A stretch of DNA of 61,768 nt from an uncultured Bacteroides sp. GTDB lineage: Bacteria > Bacteroidota > Bacteroidia > Bacteroidales > Bacteroidaceae. The notes below the pieces were generated by a model, which was not told where the DNA came from, ran no database searches, and saw only the letters and a list, made by a program, of their open reading frames with translations. The stretch lies in the NCBI GenBank assembly GCA_900546645.1, contig URDR01000005.1, forward strand, positions 1-61,768. The letters are read 5' to 3'. Position 1 is the stretch's first letter. Every line of letters begins with the position of its first letter. The position numbers and the translations under genes are program-made. Below, piece after piece: positions 7,256 to 16,306 of this stretch.

Positions 7256-8893
7256 TTACATCATACCACCCATGCCTCCCATGCCGGGAGCAGCCATCGG
7301 CATTTCAGGTTTGTCTTCTTTCTTTTCTACGATTACACATTCAGTAGTCAAGAACATTCCAGCAATTGATGCTGCATTTTCCAAAGCTACACGGGTAACT
7401 TTAGCCGGGTCAACTACACCAGCTGCATGCAAATGTTCGTAAACATCAGTACGAGCATTGTAACCGAAGTCGCCTTCTCCTTCACGCACTTTCTGTACTA
7501 CTACGGCACCTTCTTTACCTGCATTGGCAACAATCTGACGAAGCGGTTCTTCAATGGCACGCTTGATGATTTCAATACCAGTTGTTTCATCGGCATTATC
7601 ACCCTTCATGCCTTCCAGTGCATCAATGGCACGGATGTAAGTTACACCACCGCCCGGAACGATACCTTCTTCGATGGCAGCACGAGTTGCACACAATGCA
7701 TCGTCAACACGGTCTTTCTTTTCTTTCATTTCTACCTCGCTGGCAGCACCTACGTAAAGTACAGCCACACCACCTGACAATTTAGCCAAACGTTCCTGCA
7801 ACTTTTCTTTATCGTAGTCAGAAGTAGAATTCTTGATTTCTGACTTAATTTGGTTAATACGGTCTTGGATTAATTCTTTCTGACCTGAACCGTTTACAAT
7901 AGTTGTATTTTCTTTAGATACAGTAACCTTATCGCAAGTACCCAGCATTTCAAGCGTAGCCTGTTCCAATTTCAAGCCCTTTTCTTCGCTGATTACCACA
8001 CCACCGGTCAATACAGCAATATCTTCCAACATTGCTTTACGACGGTCGCCGAAGCCCGGAGCTTTCACTGCACAAATCTTCAACTGACCACGCAGACGGT
8101 TTACAACCAATGTTGTCAAAGCTTCGCTGTCTACATCCTCTGCAATCACCAACAACGGACGTCCGCTCTGAACAGCCGGTTCCAAGATAGGTAAGAAATC
8201 TTTCAAATTAGAAATCTTCTTATCGTAAATCAAGATGTACGGATGTTCCATCACGCATTCCATCTTCTCGGTATCGGTTACAAAGTAAGCTGACAAGTAA
8301 CCACGGTCGAACTGCATACCTTCAACCACACCGATAGTAGTATCTGTACCCTTTGCTTCTTCGATAGTAATTACACCATCTTTTGAAACCTTGCGCATTG
8401 CATCAGCAATCAATTTACCGATAACCGGATCGTTATTTGCTGAAATCGTAGCTACCTGTTCAATCTTGTCATAGTTATCGCCTACAGTTTCAGACTGTGA
8501 CTTGATTGATTCAACTACTTTTGCAACAGCCTTATCAATACCACGTTTCAAATCCATCGGGTTTGCACCAGCTGTAACGTTCTTCAAACCTACGCCCACG
8601 ATTGACTGAGCCAATACAGTAGCAGTAGTTGTACCATCACCTGCATCGTCACCGGTTTTTGAAGCAACCGATTTAACCAACTGTGCACCTGTATTCTGGA
8701 AGGGGTCGCTCAGTTCTACTTCTTTTGCTACGGTCACACCGTCTTTTGTGATATGAGGAGCACCGAATTTCTTTTCGATGATTACGTTACGTCCTTTCGG
8801 ACCAAGGGTTACTTTTACGGCGTTAGCCAATTCATCTACACCTTTTTTCAACTGATCACGAGCATCAATGTTGAAGAGAATATCTTTTGCCAT
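7256..8893 (-). CDS. groEL: 60 kDa chaperonin GroEL
   Basis: GroEL forms the double-ring cage that refolds proteins with GroES and ATP. At 545 residues it has the usual length. It starts MAKDILFN and contains the ATP-site motif GDGTTTATVLA. It ends in the typical Gly-Met-rich tail (GMGGMGGMM). It is the distal gene of the groES-groEL operon; the 134-bp spacer between the genes contains nothing obvious. Confidence 0.98.
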   Translation of the reverse strand: MAKDILFNIDARDQLKKGVDELANAVKVTLGPKGRNVIIEKKFGAPHITKDGVTVAKEVELSDPFQNTGAQLVKSVASKTGDDAGDGTTTATVLAQSIVGVGLKNVTAGANPMDLKRGIDKAVAKVVESIKSQSETVGDNYDKIEQVATISANNDPVIGKLIADAMRKVSKDGVITIEEAKGTDTTIGVVEGMQFDRGYLSAYFVTDTEKMECVMEHPYILIYDKKISNLKDFLPILEPAVQSGRPLLVIAEDVDSEALTTLVVNRLRGQLKICAVKAPGFGDRRKAMLEDIAVLTGGVVISEEKGLKLEQATLEMLGTCDKVTVSKENTTIVNGSGQKELIQDRINQIKSEIKNSTSDYDKEKLQERLAKLSGGVAVLYVGAASEVEMKEKKDRVDDALCATRAAIEEGIVPGGGVTYIRAIDALEGMKGDNADETTGIEIIKRAIEEPLRQIVANAGKEGAVVVQKVREGEGDFGYNARTDVYEHLHAAGVVDPAKVTRVALENAASIAGMFLTTECVIVEKKEDKPEMPMAAPGMGGMGGMM

Positions 8894-9027
8894 TTGTTTG
8901 AATTTTTAAATTTAAGTTGATATGTTGAGTAAGTTTGGAAGTGGATAGTCTGCCAGTCCTGAAGTCTTCAAATCCATGTTTTCGAATCGGACAAGCCGAA
9001 AAGCTAAAGAACTGAAAAACTAAATAC

Positions 9028-9300
9028 TTATCCCAATACGGCGAGCACGTCGCTCTGACGCATCATTAAATATTTCACGCCTTCGTGTTCGATTTCAGTA
9101 CCTGAGTACTTACCATACAATACAGTATCGCCCACTTTCAGAATCATTTCTTCATCTTTTGTACCATTTCCCACTGCTACAACTTCGCCCTGTAATGGTT
9201 TTTCTTTTGCTGTATCAGGAATGATAATACCTCCAATAGTCTTTTCTTCTGCAGGAGCCGGAAGAATAAGTACTCTGTCTGCTAATGGTTTAATGTTCAT
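9028..9300 (-). CDS. groES: 10 kDa co-chaperonin GroES
   Basis: GroES caps the GroEL ring. I start it at MNIKPLADRVLIL (9300), giving 90 residues, the normal length. The frame is open upstream to 9414, but those 38 residues do not match GroES. The mobile-loop region EEKTIGGIIIP and the roof region are intact. No CIRCE element is present upstream; instead there is a cluster of CAGTTT-type repeats at 9391-9445. Confidence 0.97.
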   Translation of the reverse strand: MNIKPLADRVLILPAPAEEKTIGGIIIPDTAKEKPLQGEVVAVGNGTKDEEMILKVGDTVLYGKYSGTEIEHEGVKYLMMRQSDVLAVLG

Positions 9301-9390
9301 AGTTCTTATATTTTTAACGTTTATATCTTTATTAGTTTTGTTCACTTGAATGAACGATAACCAAGAAGCGAAAACCGTGCCATAACGAAG

Positions 9391-9445
9391 GAACTGACAA
9401 ACTGACGCGTTCAAACTGACAGTTTCATAAGCCGACTGCCAGTTT
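9391..9445 (-). promoter_or_regulatory. Repeated CAGTTT units upstream of groES
   Basis: On the minus strand four CAGTTT/CAGTTC units occur within 55 bp, including the partial palindrome AAACTGTCAGTTT (9425-9413) and CAGTTTGTCAGTTC (9404-9391). They lie 90-145 bp before the groES ATG. No TAnnTTTG box is seen for groES, so this may be a heat-shock control region. Inference only. Confidence 0.45.
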
Positions 9446-9526
9446 TTCCTTAAGACAACAAGAAAAAAACTCTATTCTTTTAGTTTTAATTAACAGGACA
9501 CACAAAACAATTTGACAACAATACGC

Positions 9527-9534
9527 TATATTTG
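9527..9534 (+). promoter_or_regulatory. -7 element for the beta-barrel gene
   Basis: TATATTTG matches TAnnTTTG, 57 bp before the ATG at 9592. Confidence 0.5.
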
Positions 9535-9591
9535 AAATCAAATTATAAATAGCATCTTTATTTTATTATAAAACTGAATAATCAAACAATC

Positions 9592-12075
9592 ATGCAAATT
9601 ACAAATCCTAAATTAATGTTATGTACTTTGCTACTCTGTTTATTCGCAGCAACAACCATCAGAGCTCAAAAACAAGGAGGAAGCTATGTCGTAAAAGGAG
9701 TTCTTATTGACTCTCTGCTCAATGAAAGTGAACCTTATGCCACCATCCGCATAACCAAGAAGCAAGCACCAGAAAAGCCGGTCAAACTGGCGGTGACCGA
9801 CGAGAAGGGTCAGTTTAATGAGAAACTTACGGAAGCTGGTCATTACCTTATCCAACTCAGTTCGGTAGGAAAACAAACCGTTACCCGGGAATTTACGTTA
9901 GACGGAAGCCAGAAAGTAGCCGACTTAGGTACGCTCTATACAGCCGAAGCCACTGAAATGTTGAAAGGTGTGGAGGTCGTGGCACAAAAACCGCTCGTCA
10001 AGGCAGAAATAGACAAGATAGCTTACAGCATTGAAGACGACCCTGATTCAAAAACCAACACCACACTGGAAATGTTACGTAAAGTTCCTTTGGTTACCGT
10101 AGATGGCGAAGACAATATTCAAGTGAACGGGTCGAGCAACTTCAAGGTGCACGTCAACGGAAAACCGAACACACTGATGAGCAATAACCCGAAGGAGGTG
10201 CTTCGTAGTCTGCCTGCCAACTCTGTCAAGTCAATCGAAGTCATTACCGAACCCGGAGCAAAATACGATGCAGAAGGTATCGGCGGTATCTTAAACATCA
10301 TTACCACCGATACCCGGATGCAAGGATATAATGTTACATTGGGAGCCAATGCTTCAAACATGGGCGTAAGCGGATATGCCTATGGAACCGTGCAGGTGGG
10401 GAAACTGACTCTCTCCGGAAATTATTCATACAATCACCAAAATATGCCCAAAGGAAAGCATAGCTCCGGACGAGAGGATTTTACCTCGACTGATTTCCGC
10501 CACCTCAGCCAGCAGGGACTCTCTGACAGCAAAGGGAACTTTCAGTTTGGAAATATCGAAGGAAGTTACGAAATAGACACGCTCAACCTGGTTACCTTTT
10601 CTGCCAATCTTTTCGGAGGTAATTTTAATACCCACAATCATTCGTTTGCACACATGGACAACAGCGATTATGAAGAGCAATACAGTTACCTTACCCGAAA
10701 CCACAGCAAAAACAAGTTCAGTCAGGTAGGAATAAATTTTGACTATCAGCATTCATTTAAGAAAAAAGGAGAGTATCTTACACTCTCATATAAATTTAAC
10801 GGCTCACCCAATGACAACGAATCGGAAACCCGATATGAAGATGAAAGTAACGTACCTTTCCAACTGACCGACCAGTATTTCGATAACGATGCCAAGACGA
10901 ACGAACACACGGCTCAGGTAGATTATGTGAGCCCTATCAACGAAGTCCATTATATTGACGCCGGAGTAAAATATATCTACCGCCAGAATAAGAGCGACAG
11001 CAAGTATTTCCGGGAAAACGCACAGGGGGAAATGGAGGCAAACGAGGACCTTTCAAGCAAATATGAGCAAGGACAAAACATTCTTGCTGCCTATGCCGAC
11101 TATCAGCTGAAATGGAAAAAGTTCGGAGCCAAAGCAGGAGTACGTTACGAACATACCTTCATGGATGTGGAATATGCCTATCTCCCTGAACGCAACTTTA
11201 ATGCAAACTTCGATGATGTAGTGCCCAGCGTCAACTTATCGTATATGTTAGGAACGACAAGCACCCTGCGGGCCAATTATAATATGCGCATCAACCGACC
11301 CGGAATCTGGTATTTAAATCCGTTCCGAGATACGAGTAATCCCACTTCTGTAAGCTACGGTAACCCAGACCTTGAAACAGAAAAAGCACATAATTTAGGA
11401 TTGACATTCAGCAGTTTCTCAGCTAAATTCAGCCTCAACGCCAATCTGACTTATATGTTTATCAACAACGGTATCGAGGCTTACTCGTTTATGAATAACG
11501 GCATTCTGGAAAACACCTACGGAAATGTGGGTAAAAGCCAGCGTACCCGCCTGTCGCTATGGATGAACTGGAATCCCGGTAGTAAAACACGTATTTCTAT
11601 CAATGCAGGAGGAAGCTATGCTGACTTCAAAAGCCATGAATTAAGCACAAGCAACCACGGATTTACCGGCGATTTCTTCGGAAATGTCCAGCAAACGCTT
11701 CCGTGGGACTTACGCTTCAGTCTCTATGGCGGAGGAAGCACTCCGTATATTTCATTGCAGAGTAAAGGTTCGTCATACCACTATTACGGAGTTAATCTCA
11801 GTCGTTCTTTCTTGAAAGACAAACGGTTGAACATCTCGCTCTTTGCCAGCAGTCTGTTCAACAAATACCTTTCTTTCAAGAATGAAACAGTTACCGATAC
11901 CTTCCGCTCATGGTCGGAAAATCAAAGTCCTTCACGCCGCTACGGCATCAGCATCAGCTGGCGGTTCGGCGAGTTGAAAGCACAGGTCAAAAAGGCTTCC
12001 CGAAGCATTAACAATGACGATGTAAAGGCTGGAGGAGGAAACAATGCTTCTACCTCTGCTTCTACTTCTAATTAA
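9592..12075 (+). CDS. Outer-membrane beta-barrel protein (TonB-receptor-like)
   Basis: An 827-residue outer-membrane protein. A signal peptide covers residues 1-25 (cleavage after IRA). A carboxypeptidase-regulatory-like beta-sandwich covers about 30-120. Next comes a plug-like region, about 130-230 (LRKVPLVTVDGEDNIQVNG, then IEVITEPGAKYDAEGIGGI), then a large C-terminal barrel of the OMP_b-brl_3 type. Such proteins resemble TonB-dependent receptors but are usually not paired with SusD; the ligand is unknown. The extreme C-terminus is Asn/Ser/Thr-rich rather than ending in a barrel strand with terminal Phe. The gene is monocistronic and divergent from groESL. Confidence 0.88.
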   Translation: MQITNPKLMLCTLLLCLFAATTIRAQKQGGSYVVKGVLIDSLLNESEPYATIRITKKQAPEKPVKLAVTDEKGQFNEKLTEAGHYLIQLSSVGKQTVTREFTLDGSQKVADLGTLYTAEATEMLKGVEVVAQKPLVKAEIDKIAYSIEDDPDSKTNTTLEMLRKVPLVTVDGEDNIQVNGSSNFKVHVNGKPNTLMSNNPKEVLRSLPANSVKSIEVITEPGAKYDAEGIGGILNIITTDTRMQGYNVTLGANASNMGVSGYAYGTVQVGKLTLSGNYSYNHQNMPKGKHSSGREDFTSTDFRHLSQQGLSDSKGNFQFGNIEGSYEIDTLNLVTFSANLFGGNFNTHNHSFAHMDNSDYEEQYSYLTRNHSKNKFSQVGINFDYQHSFKKKGEYLTLSYKFNGSPNDNESETRYEDESNVPFQLTDQYFDNDAKTNEHTAQVDYVSPINEVHYIDAGVKYIYRQNKSDSKYFRENAQGEMEANEDLSSKYEQGQNILAAYADYQLKWKKFGAKAGVRYEHTFMDVEYAYLPERNFNANFDDVVPSVNLSYMLGTTSTLRANYNMRINRPGIWYLNPFRDTSNPTSVSYGNPDLETEKAHNLGLTFSSFSAKFSLNANLTYMFINNGIEAYSFMNNGILENTYGNVGKSQRTRLSLWMNWNPGSKTRISINAGGSYADFKSHELSTSNHGFTGDFFGNVQQTLPWDLRFSLYGGGSTPYISLQSKGSSYHYYGVNLSRSFLKDKRLNISLFASSLFNKYLSFKNETVTDTFRSWSENQSPSRRYGISISWRFGELKAQVKKASRSINNDDVKAGGGNNASTSASTSN

Positions 12076-12137
12076 TTTCTTTGACAGAAGAACAGATTTC
12101 TTTGACAGAAGAACAGATTTTTTTGACAGAAGAACAA
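12075..12137. repeat. Three 21-bp tandem repeats
   Basis: ATTTCTTTGACAGAAGAACAG is repeated at 12075, 12096 and 12117, the third copy with two changes. The array begins in the stop codon of the beta-barrel gene. The inner motif GACAGAAGAACA also occurs at 15273, and near-complementary copies lie at about 12190 and 15324. Confidence 0.9.
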
Positions 12138-12227
12138 AAGATTGCAATTTTTATCCTATTCATGCTTTTGACAGGAAAATATGTTCCTTTTGTTCTTCTG
12201 CCTGAAAACACAATCCACAGTTTTTCT

Positions 12228-12235
12228 TAACTTTG
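12228..12235 (+). promoter_or_regulatory. -7 element for rmuC
   Basis: TAACTTTG matches TAnnTTTG. An in-frame ATG at 12233 lies inside it, so translation must begin at the next ATG, 12260. Confidence 0.65.
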
Positions 12236-12259
12236 TGTCAAGAAAACCAATTTTATATC

Positions 12260-13669
12260 ATGGAACTAATCTATCTGTTCATAGGAATCGCTGCCGGGAC
12301 GCTCCTCGGATGGCTGGCAGCCGCACGCAAGACAAGCGAACTCCGTACTCGCATACAACTGCAGGAAGGTCATGCTGCCGAAATGTTACAAACCGAACAA
12401 CGGCAGGCTGCCGCAACCCTCGACCAGCAAAAACAAGAAACTCAACTCGCACGCCGGCAGGCCGAAGAAACCAACCGTCTGCTCATAGAGGCACGTCAGA
12501 AAGTGGCTACCCTTCAGAGCGAAAAGCAGGCATTGGAAGAAAAACTGGAAAGCCAGAAACAGGAAATAGCCGAAATCCGCAAGCAGTTTAATCTGGAATT
12601 CGAAAACATTGCCAACAAGATATTCCAGCAAAAGACGGAAAGTTTCAACAAGCTGAGTGCCGAAAGTCTACAAAGCCTGCTGAAACCTTTCGGCGACAAC
12701 TTGAAAGAATTCAAGCAGCAAGTGTCGGATGTGTACGACAAGGAATCGAAACAACGCTTCTCACTGGAAGACCGCATTAAAGAGCTGATGCAGCTTAACA
12801 AGCAAATCAGCGACGATGCCAACAACCTGACCCGCGCTTTGAAAGGAGATTCGAAGACCCAAGGAAACTGGGGCGAAATGATTTTAGAATCCATTCTTCA
12901 GAACTCCGGGCTGCGCGAAGGAGAAGAGTATTTCCGACAGGAATTCCTGACTGATGAGCAAGGAGAAGTAATCCGTAATGAGCAGGGAAAACGCCTGCAG
13001 CCCGACGTGCTTGTGGTCTATCCCGACAACCGGCAGGTGATTATCGACTCGAAGGTATCGCTCACAGCCTATGCCAATTACGTGGCTTCCGGAGAAAAGC
13101 CCGAACAGGAACAATACTTGAAGGCACACCTTGCCTCCATTAAGGCGCACATCGACGAACTGAGCCAAAAAGATTATTCAAAGTATAACATCTCGTCGCT
13201 GGACTTTGTCATGATGTTCATTCCCAACGAGCCTGCCTACGTCCTTGCGCTCCAAACCGACCCGCACTTGTGGAACTATGCCTACCAGAAAAAGGTGGTA
13301 CTGATGAGTCCGACGAATCTCATTGCCGCCCTGCGCTTGGCTCTCGACCTATGGAAGCGCGAGTATCAAGAGAAAAACATACAAGAAATCGTGAAACGCG
13401 GTACGGCTCTTTATGAAAAACTCGTCAGCTTTACCGAAACCTTCGAGAAAATAGGAGACACGCTCCGTAATGCCTCAACCGCTTACGAAAACGCACTCGG
13501 ACAGCTTTCGGGAGGAAAAGGCAATGTCATCCGCCAGGCGGAAATGCTGAAAGGACTGGGTATTACTCCCAAAAAGAAAATCTCCCCGCGATTATTAGAC
13601 AAGAGCGAAGAACATGAAGCGGTTATGAATCCGGAACGCAACAACAGCAGTCTGCGTGAAACAGAGTAA
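12260..13669 (+). CDS. rmuC: RmuC-family DNA recombination protein
   Basis: A 469-residue RmuC protein, a family linked to limiting inverted-repeat rearrangement and carrying a PD-(D/E)XK-like nuclease fold. Residues 1-22 form a membrane anchor (MELIYLFIGIAAGTLLGWLA). About 30-130 is a Gln/Glu/Arg-rich coiled coil. The conserved core follows: GNWGEMILESIL, LQPDVLVVYPDNRQVIIDSKV (likely catalytic Asp and Lys) and a C-terminal helical part. The start was moved to 12260 because the upstream ATG is inside the promoter. The charged C-terminal tail after PKKKISPRLL is probably disordered. Confidence 0.93.
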   Translation: MELIYLFIGIAAGTLLGWLAAARKTSELRTRIQLQEGHAAEMLQTEQRQAAATLDQQKQETQLARRQAEETNRLLIEARQKVATLQSEKQALEEKLESQKQEIAEIRKQFNLEFENIANKIFQQKTESFNKLSAESLQSLLKPFGDNLKEFKQQVSDVYDKESKQRFSLEDRIKELMQLNKQISDDANNLTRALKGDSKTQGNWGEMILESILQNSGLREGEEYFRQEFLTDEQGEVIRNEQGKRLQPDVLVVYPDNRQVIIDSKVSLTAYANYVASGEKPEQEQYLKAHLASIKAHIDELSQKDYSKYNISSLDFVMMFIPNEPAYVLALQTDPHLWNYAYQKKVVLMSPTNLIAALRLALDLWKREYQEKNIQEIVKRGTALYEKLVSFTETFEKIGDTLRNASTAYENALGQLSGGKGNVIRQAEMLKGLGITPKKKISPRLLDKSEEHEAVMNPERNNSSLRETE

Positions 13670-13756
13670 ATCACAATATTGACTCTGTTTCGTATCGCCC
13701 TGATATGCAATGCCAAGAAAATAAACAGCAAGAAGAATAATCGCATTTCAATATAG

Positions 13757-13850
13757 GAATAAAAACGACAAGGCGTTTCACCCGACATGTCAAAGCGTTT
13801 TAAAAATTCGCCTCGACGTTTTAAGTGAAACGCCTCGTTATTTTATGTAG
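13757..13850. terminator. Large bidirectional hairpin between rmuC and hisS
   Basis: AGGCGTTTCAC (about 13771-13781) pairs with GTGAAACGCCT (about 13825-13835), extended by AACG/CGTT. The loop carries further self-complementary AACG/CGTT segments. It lies between two convergent genes and belongs to the same sequence family as the hairpins at 1.6 and 27.1 kb. Confidence 0.65.
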
Positions 13851-13856
13851 ACTTTA

Positions 13857-15221
13857 TCAAGCCTTCACCGCAGCAACCAGTTCGTCGGGAGTAACCAACG
13901 CCTGCTCGCCGGTAGTCATATTCTTCAGCATGACCTTGCCTTCGTTCATCTCGTTTTCACCGACAATCGCTACAAACGGAATCGCCTTGGCATTGGCATA
14001 ACTCATCTGTTTCTTCATTTTTGCACTGTCGGGATAAATCTCAGCACGGATACCCGCCTCACGCACCGTGTGCAAAACGGGAAGTACGTATGCTGCTTCT
14101 GCTTCGCCGAAGTTGACGAACAGCAGCTGCGTTCCGTTTACAGCTTCTTTCGGATACAGGTCGAGCTGGTTCAGCACGTCATAGATACGGTCTGCACCGA
14201 ACGAAATGCCTACACCCGACATGCCGTCCATACCGAATACGCCGGTCAGGTTGTCATAACGTCCGCCACCGCTGATACTTCCAATCTGTACGTCGAGCGC
14301 CTTCACCTCGAAGATTGCTCCGGTATAGTAGTTCAATCCGCGCGCCAAGGTCAAATCGAGTTCCACTTCCGACTTCACGCCCAATCCGGCTACGGCTTTC
14401 AGGATAAACTCGCACTCTTCCACTCCTTTCAGTCCGGTTTCGCTTGCCGCCAGCACTTGCTTCAAGGTAGCCAGCTTTTCTTCATTTGAACCGTTCAGCA
14501 GGATAATCGGCTGCAACTTGTCGATTGCTTCCTGCGGAATACCTTTCGAAGCCAGTTCAGCATTCACGTTATCCAGTCCAATTTTATCGAGCTTGTCGAT
14601 AGCCACGGTAATGTCCACAATCTTATCCGCCTCGCCGATGATTTCAGCAATACCGGTCAGAATCTTACGGTTGTTTACCTTGATAGAAACACGGATACCG
14701 AACTTTCCGAACACAGCGTCAATCATCTGCACCAGTTCCACCTCATTCAGCAGCGAGTTGCTTCCCACGACGTCGGCATCGCACTGATAAAATTCGCGGT
14801 AACGTCCTTTCTGCGGACGGTCGGCACGCCATACAGGCTGAATCTGGAAACGCTTGAACGGGAAAGTAATCTCATCACGGTGCATCACCACATAGCGGGC
14901 AAAAGGTACGGTAAGGTCATAGCGCAATCCCTTTTCGCAGAACTTGCAAGCCAGTTTCGCAGCATTGCGACTCAGCAATTCTTCATCGGTCAGCCCGGAA
15001 AAATAGTCGCCAGAGTTCTGAATTTTAAACAACAGTTTGTCGCCTTCTTCCCCGTATTTACCCATCAGCGTAGATAGTGTTTCCATCGAAGGAGTTTCTA
15101 TTTGCTGAAATCCATACAGATGAAACACCTCACGAATGGTGTTGAATATATAATTACGCTTCGCCATTTCCACGGGCGAAAAGTCTCTCGTTCCCTTAGG
15201 TATGCAAGGTTTTGTAGCCAT
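13857..15221 (-). CDS. hisS: Histidyl-tRNA synthetase
   Basis: A class II aminoacyl-tRNA synthetase that charges tRNA-His. The 454-residue length fits. Visible parts are the N-terminal GTRDFSP, motif 2 (VWRADRPQKGRYREFYQCD), the histidine-binding LARGLNYYTGAIFE and motif 3 (GVGISFGADRIYDVL). The C-terminal anticodon-binding domain starts near LLFVNFGE. A -7 box TATCTTTG (plus-strand CAAAGATA at 15248-15255) lies just upstream, leaving a leader of about 20 nt. Confidence 0.97.
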   Translation of the reverse strand: MATKPCIPKGTRDFSPVEMAKRNYIFNTIREVFHLYGFQQIETPSMETLSTLMGKYGEEGDKLLFKIQNSGDYFSGLTDEELLSRNAAKLACKFCEKGLRYDLTVPFARYVVMHRDEITFPFKRFQIQPVWRADRPQKGRYREFYQCDADVVGSNSLLNEVELVQMIDAVFGKFGIRVSIKVNNRKILTGIAEIIGEADKIVDITVAIDKLDKIGLDNVNAELASKGIPQEAIDKLQPIILLNGSNEEKLATLKQVLAASETGLKGVEECEFILKAVAGLGVKSEVELDLTLARGLNYYTGAIFEVKALDVQIGSISGGGRYDNLTGVFGMDGMSGVGISFGADRIYDVLNQLDLYPKEAVNGTQLLFVNFGEAEAAYVLPVLHTVREAGIRAEIYPDSAKMKKQMSYANAKAIPFVAIVGENEMNEGKVMLKNMTTGEQALVTPDELVAAVKA

Positions 15222-15247
15222 AATGATTTAATCTTTAATTTTTTGCA

Positions 15248-15255
15248 CAAAGATA
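15248..15255 (-). promoter_or_regulatory. -7 element for hisS
   Basis: Minus-strand TATCTTTG matches TAnnTTTG, 26 bp before the hisS ATG. Confidence 0.6.
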
Positions 15256-15358
15256 CAGAAAACTTGGGATTAGACAGAAGAACATAAGAAATACTTTCAT
15301 GATTAATCAATAACTAAAATAGGTTCTTCTGCCCAGAAGAAGAGCCCCACCCGAAGTA

Positions 15359-16036
15359 TCACTCCCGGCGGTTCATATAAATCATGATGTAATAAACCAA
15401 CGTAGCCAGCGAGCTCAGCGCTGCAACCACATACGTATAAGCAGCCGACTTCAAGGCATCGGCAGCCTGCTTATGATTGAACGCATTCGTGATACCCGCT
15501 CCGCTTAACCAGACCAGTGCACGACGGCTCGCATCGATTTCTACCGGCAGCGTGATAAAACTGAACAAGGTGGTCATAGCAAACAGACAGATTCCGATAA
15601 ACAACAGTTGCGGAAAACTCTGTGAAAGAATAATTCCTCCCAACAGAATCCACGACACGGTAGATGAAGCAAACTGTACCACCGGAACCAGCGCCGAACG
15701 CATCTGCAACGGAGCGTATGCACGTGCATGCTGCACGGCGTGTCCGCACTCATGCGCCGCTACGGCTGCCGCTGCCACACTGCATGTACCATACACATCT
15801 TCGCTCAGGTTCACCGTCTTGTTCGTCGGGTTATAATGGTCGGTCAGCATACCCGGCGTACTGGTTACGCGTACATCATAAATTCCGTTGTCACGAAGCA
15901 TCTTTTCCGCCACTTCACGCCCGGTCATTCCATTGGTCAAAGGCAGTTGCGAATACTTTTCAAACTTACTCTTCAAACTGGCTTGCACCATATAACTGAT
16001 AATGGCAATGCCAATAAATACAATCCAAATAAACAT
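15359..16036 (-). CDS. Membrane neutral zinc metallopeptidase (YugP-like)
   Basis: A 225-residue membrane protein of the neutral zinc metallopeptidase family. The zinc motif H95-ECG-H99 lies in AAAVAAHECGHAVQHA. Transmembrane segments are predicted at about 1-18, 120-145, 147-170 and 198-220. The middle region includes the family-typical DHYNPTNKTVNLSEDVY. The natural substrate is not known. No canonical -7 box is visible just upstream. It is separated from hisS by a short tight hairpin. Confidence 0.9.
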   Translation of the reverse strand: MFIWIVFIGIAIISYMVQASLKSKFEKYSQLPLTNGMTGREVAEKMLRDNGIYDVRVTSTPGMLTDHYNPTNKTVNLSEDVYGTCSVAAAAVAAHECGHAVQHARAYAPLQMRSALVPVVQFASSTVSWILLGGIILSQSFPQLLFIGICLFAMTTLFSFITLPVEIDASRRALVWLSGAGITNAFNHKQAADALKSAAYTYVVAALSSLATLVYYIMIYMNRRE

Positions 16037-16271
16037 AGTTTTTCCTTTTTATGAAACCTTATACAAATTCTTTGCCAAAATACATAGTCTTATCGAAACC
16101 GACAAAAATGTCAGTTCGTTTTTAAGGTAATCTGATGATTCATTCAACAAATTTAACTACAAGTTTTAAAATAAGCCCTACATATGCAATACAAATCAAT
16201 CTATTAAGACAAGCTACAGACATGATAAGTGAATTTATGCTTTCCAATAAAGAAATCACCGCAAAAAACGC

Positions 16272-16279
16272 TACCTTTG
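16272..16279 (+). promoter_or_regulatory. -7 element for topB
   Basis: TACCTTTG matches TAnnTTTG, 28 bp before the ATG at 16307. It excludes the earlier in-frame ATG at 16229. Confidence 0.65.
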
Positions 16280-16306
16280 CCGAAAACAAGAGTTCTACTT
16301 TTAACT

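Noticed and set aside
9301..9591. CIRCE operator for groESL
   Set aside because: No TTAGCACTC-N9-GAGTGCTAA or near match is present.
12075..12137. CRISPR-like array
   Set aside because: The three units are contiguous with no spacers and there are no cas genes; it is a simple tandem repeat.
11932..12147. Minus-strand ORF with a repeated LLSKKSV unit
   Set aside because: The repeat is the 21-bp tandem array read in an antisense frame and it overlaps the end of the beta-barrel gene.
16229..16306. N-terminal extension of TopB
   Set aside because: The -7 box at 16272 lies downstream of the ATG at 16229, and TopB proteins begin at the MIVCIAEKPS segment.
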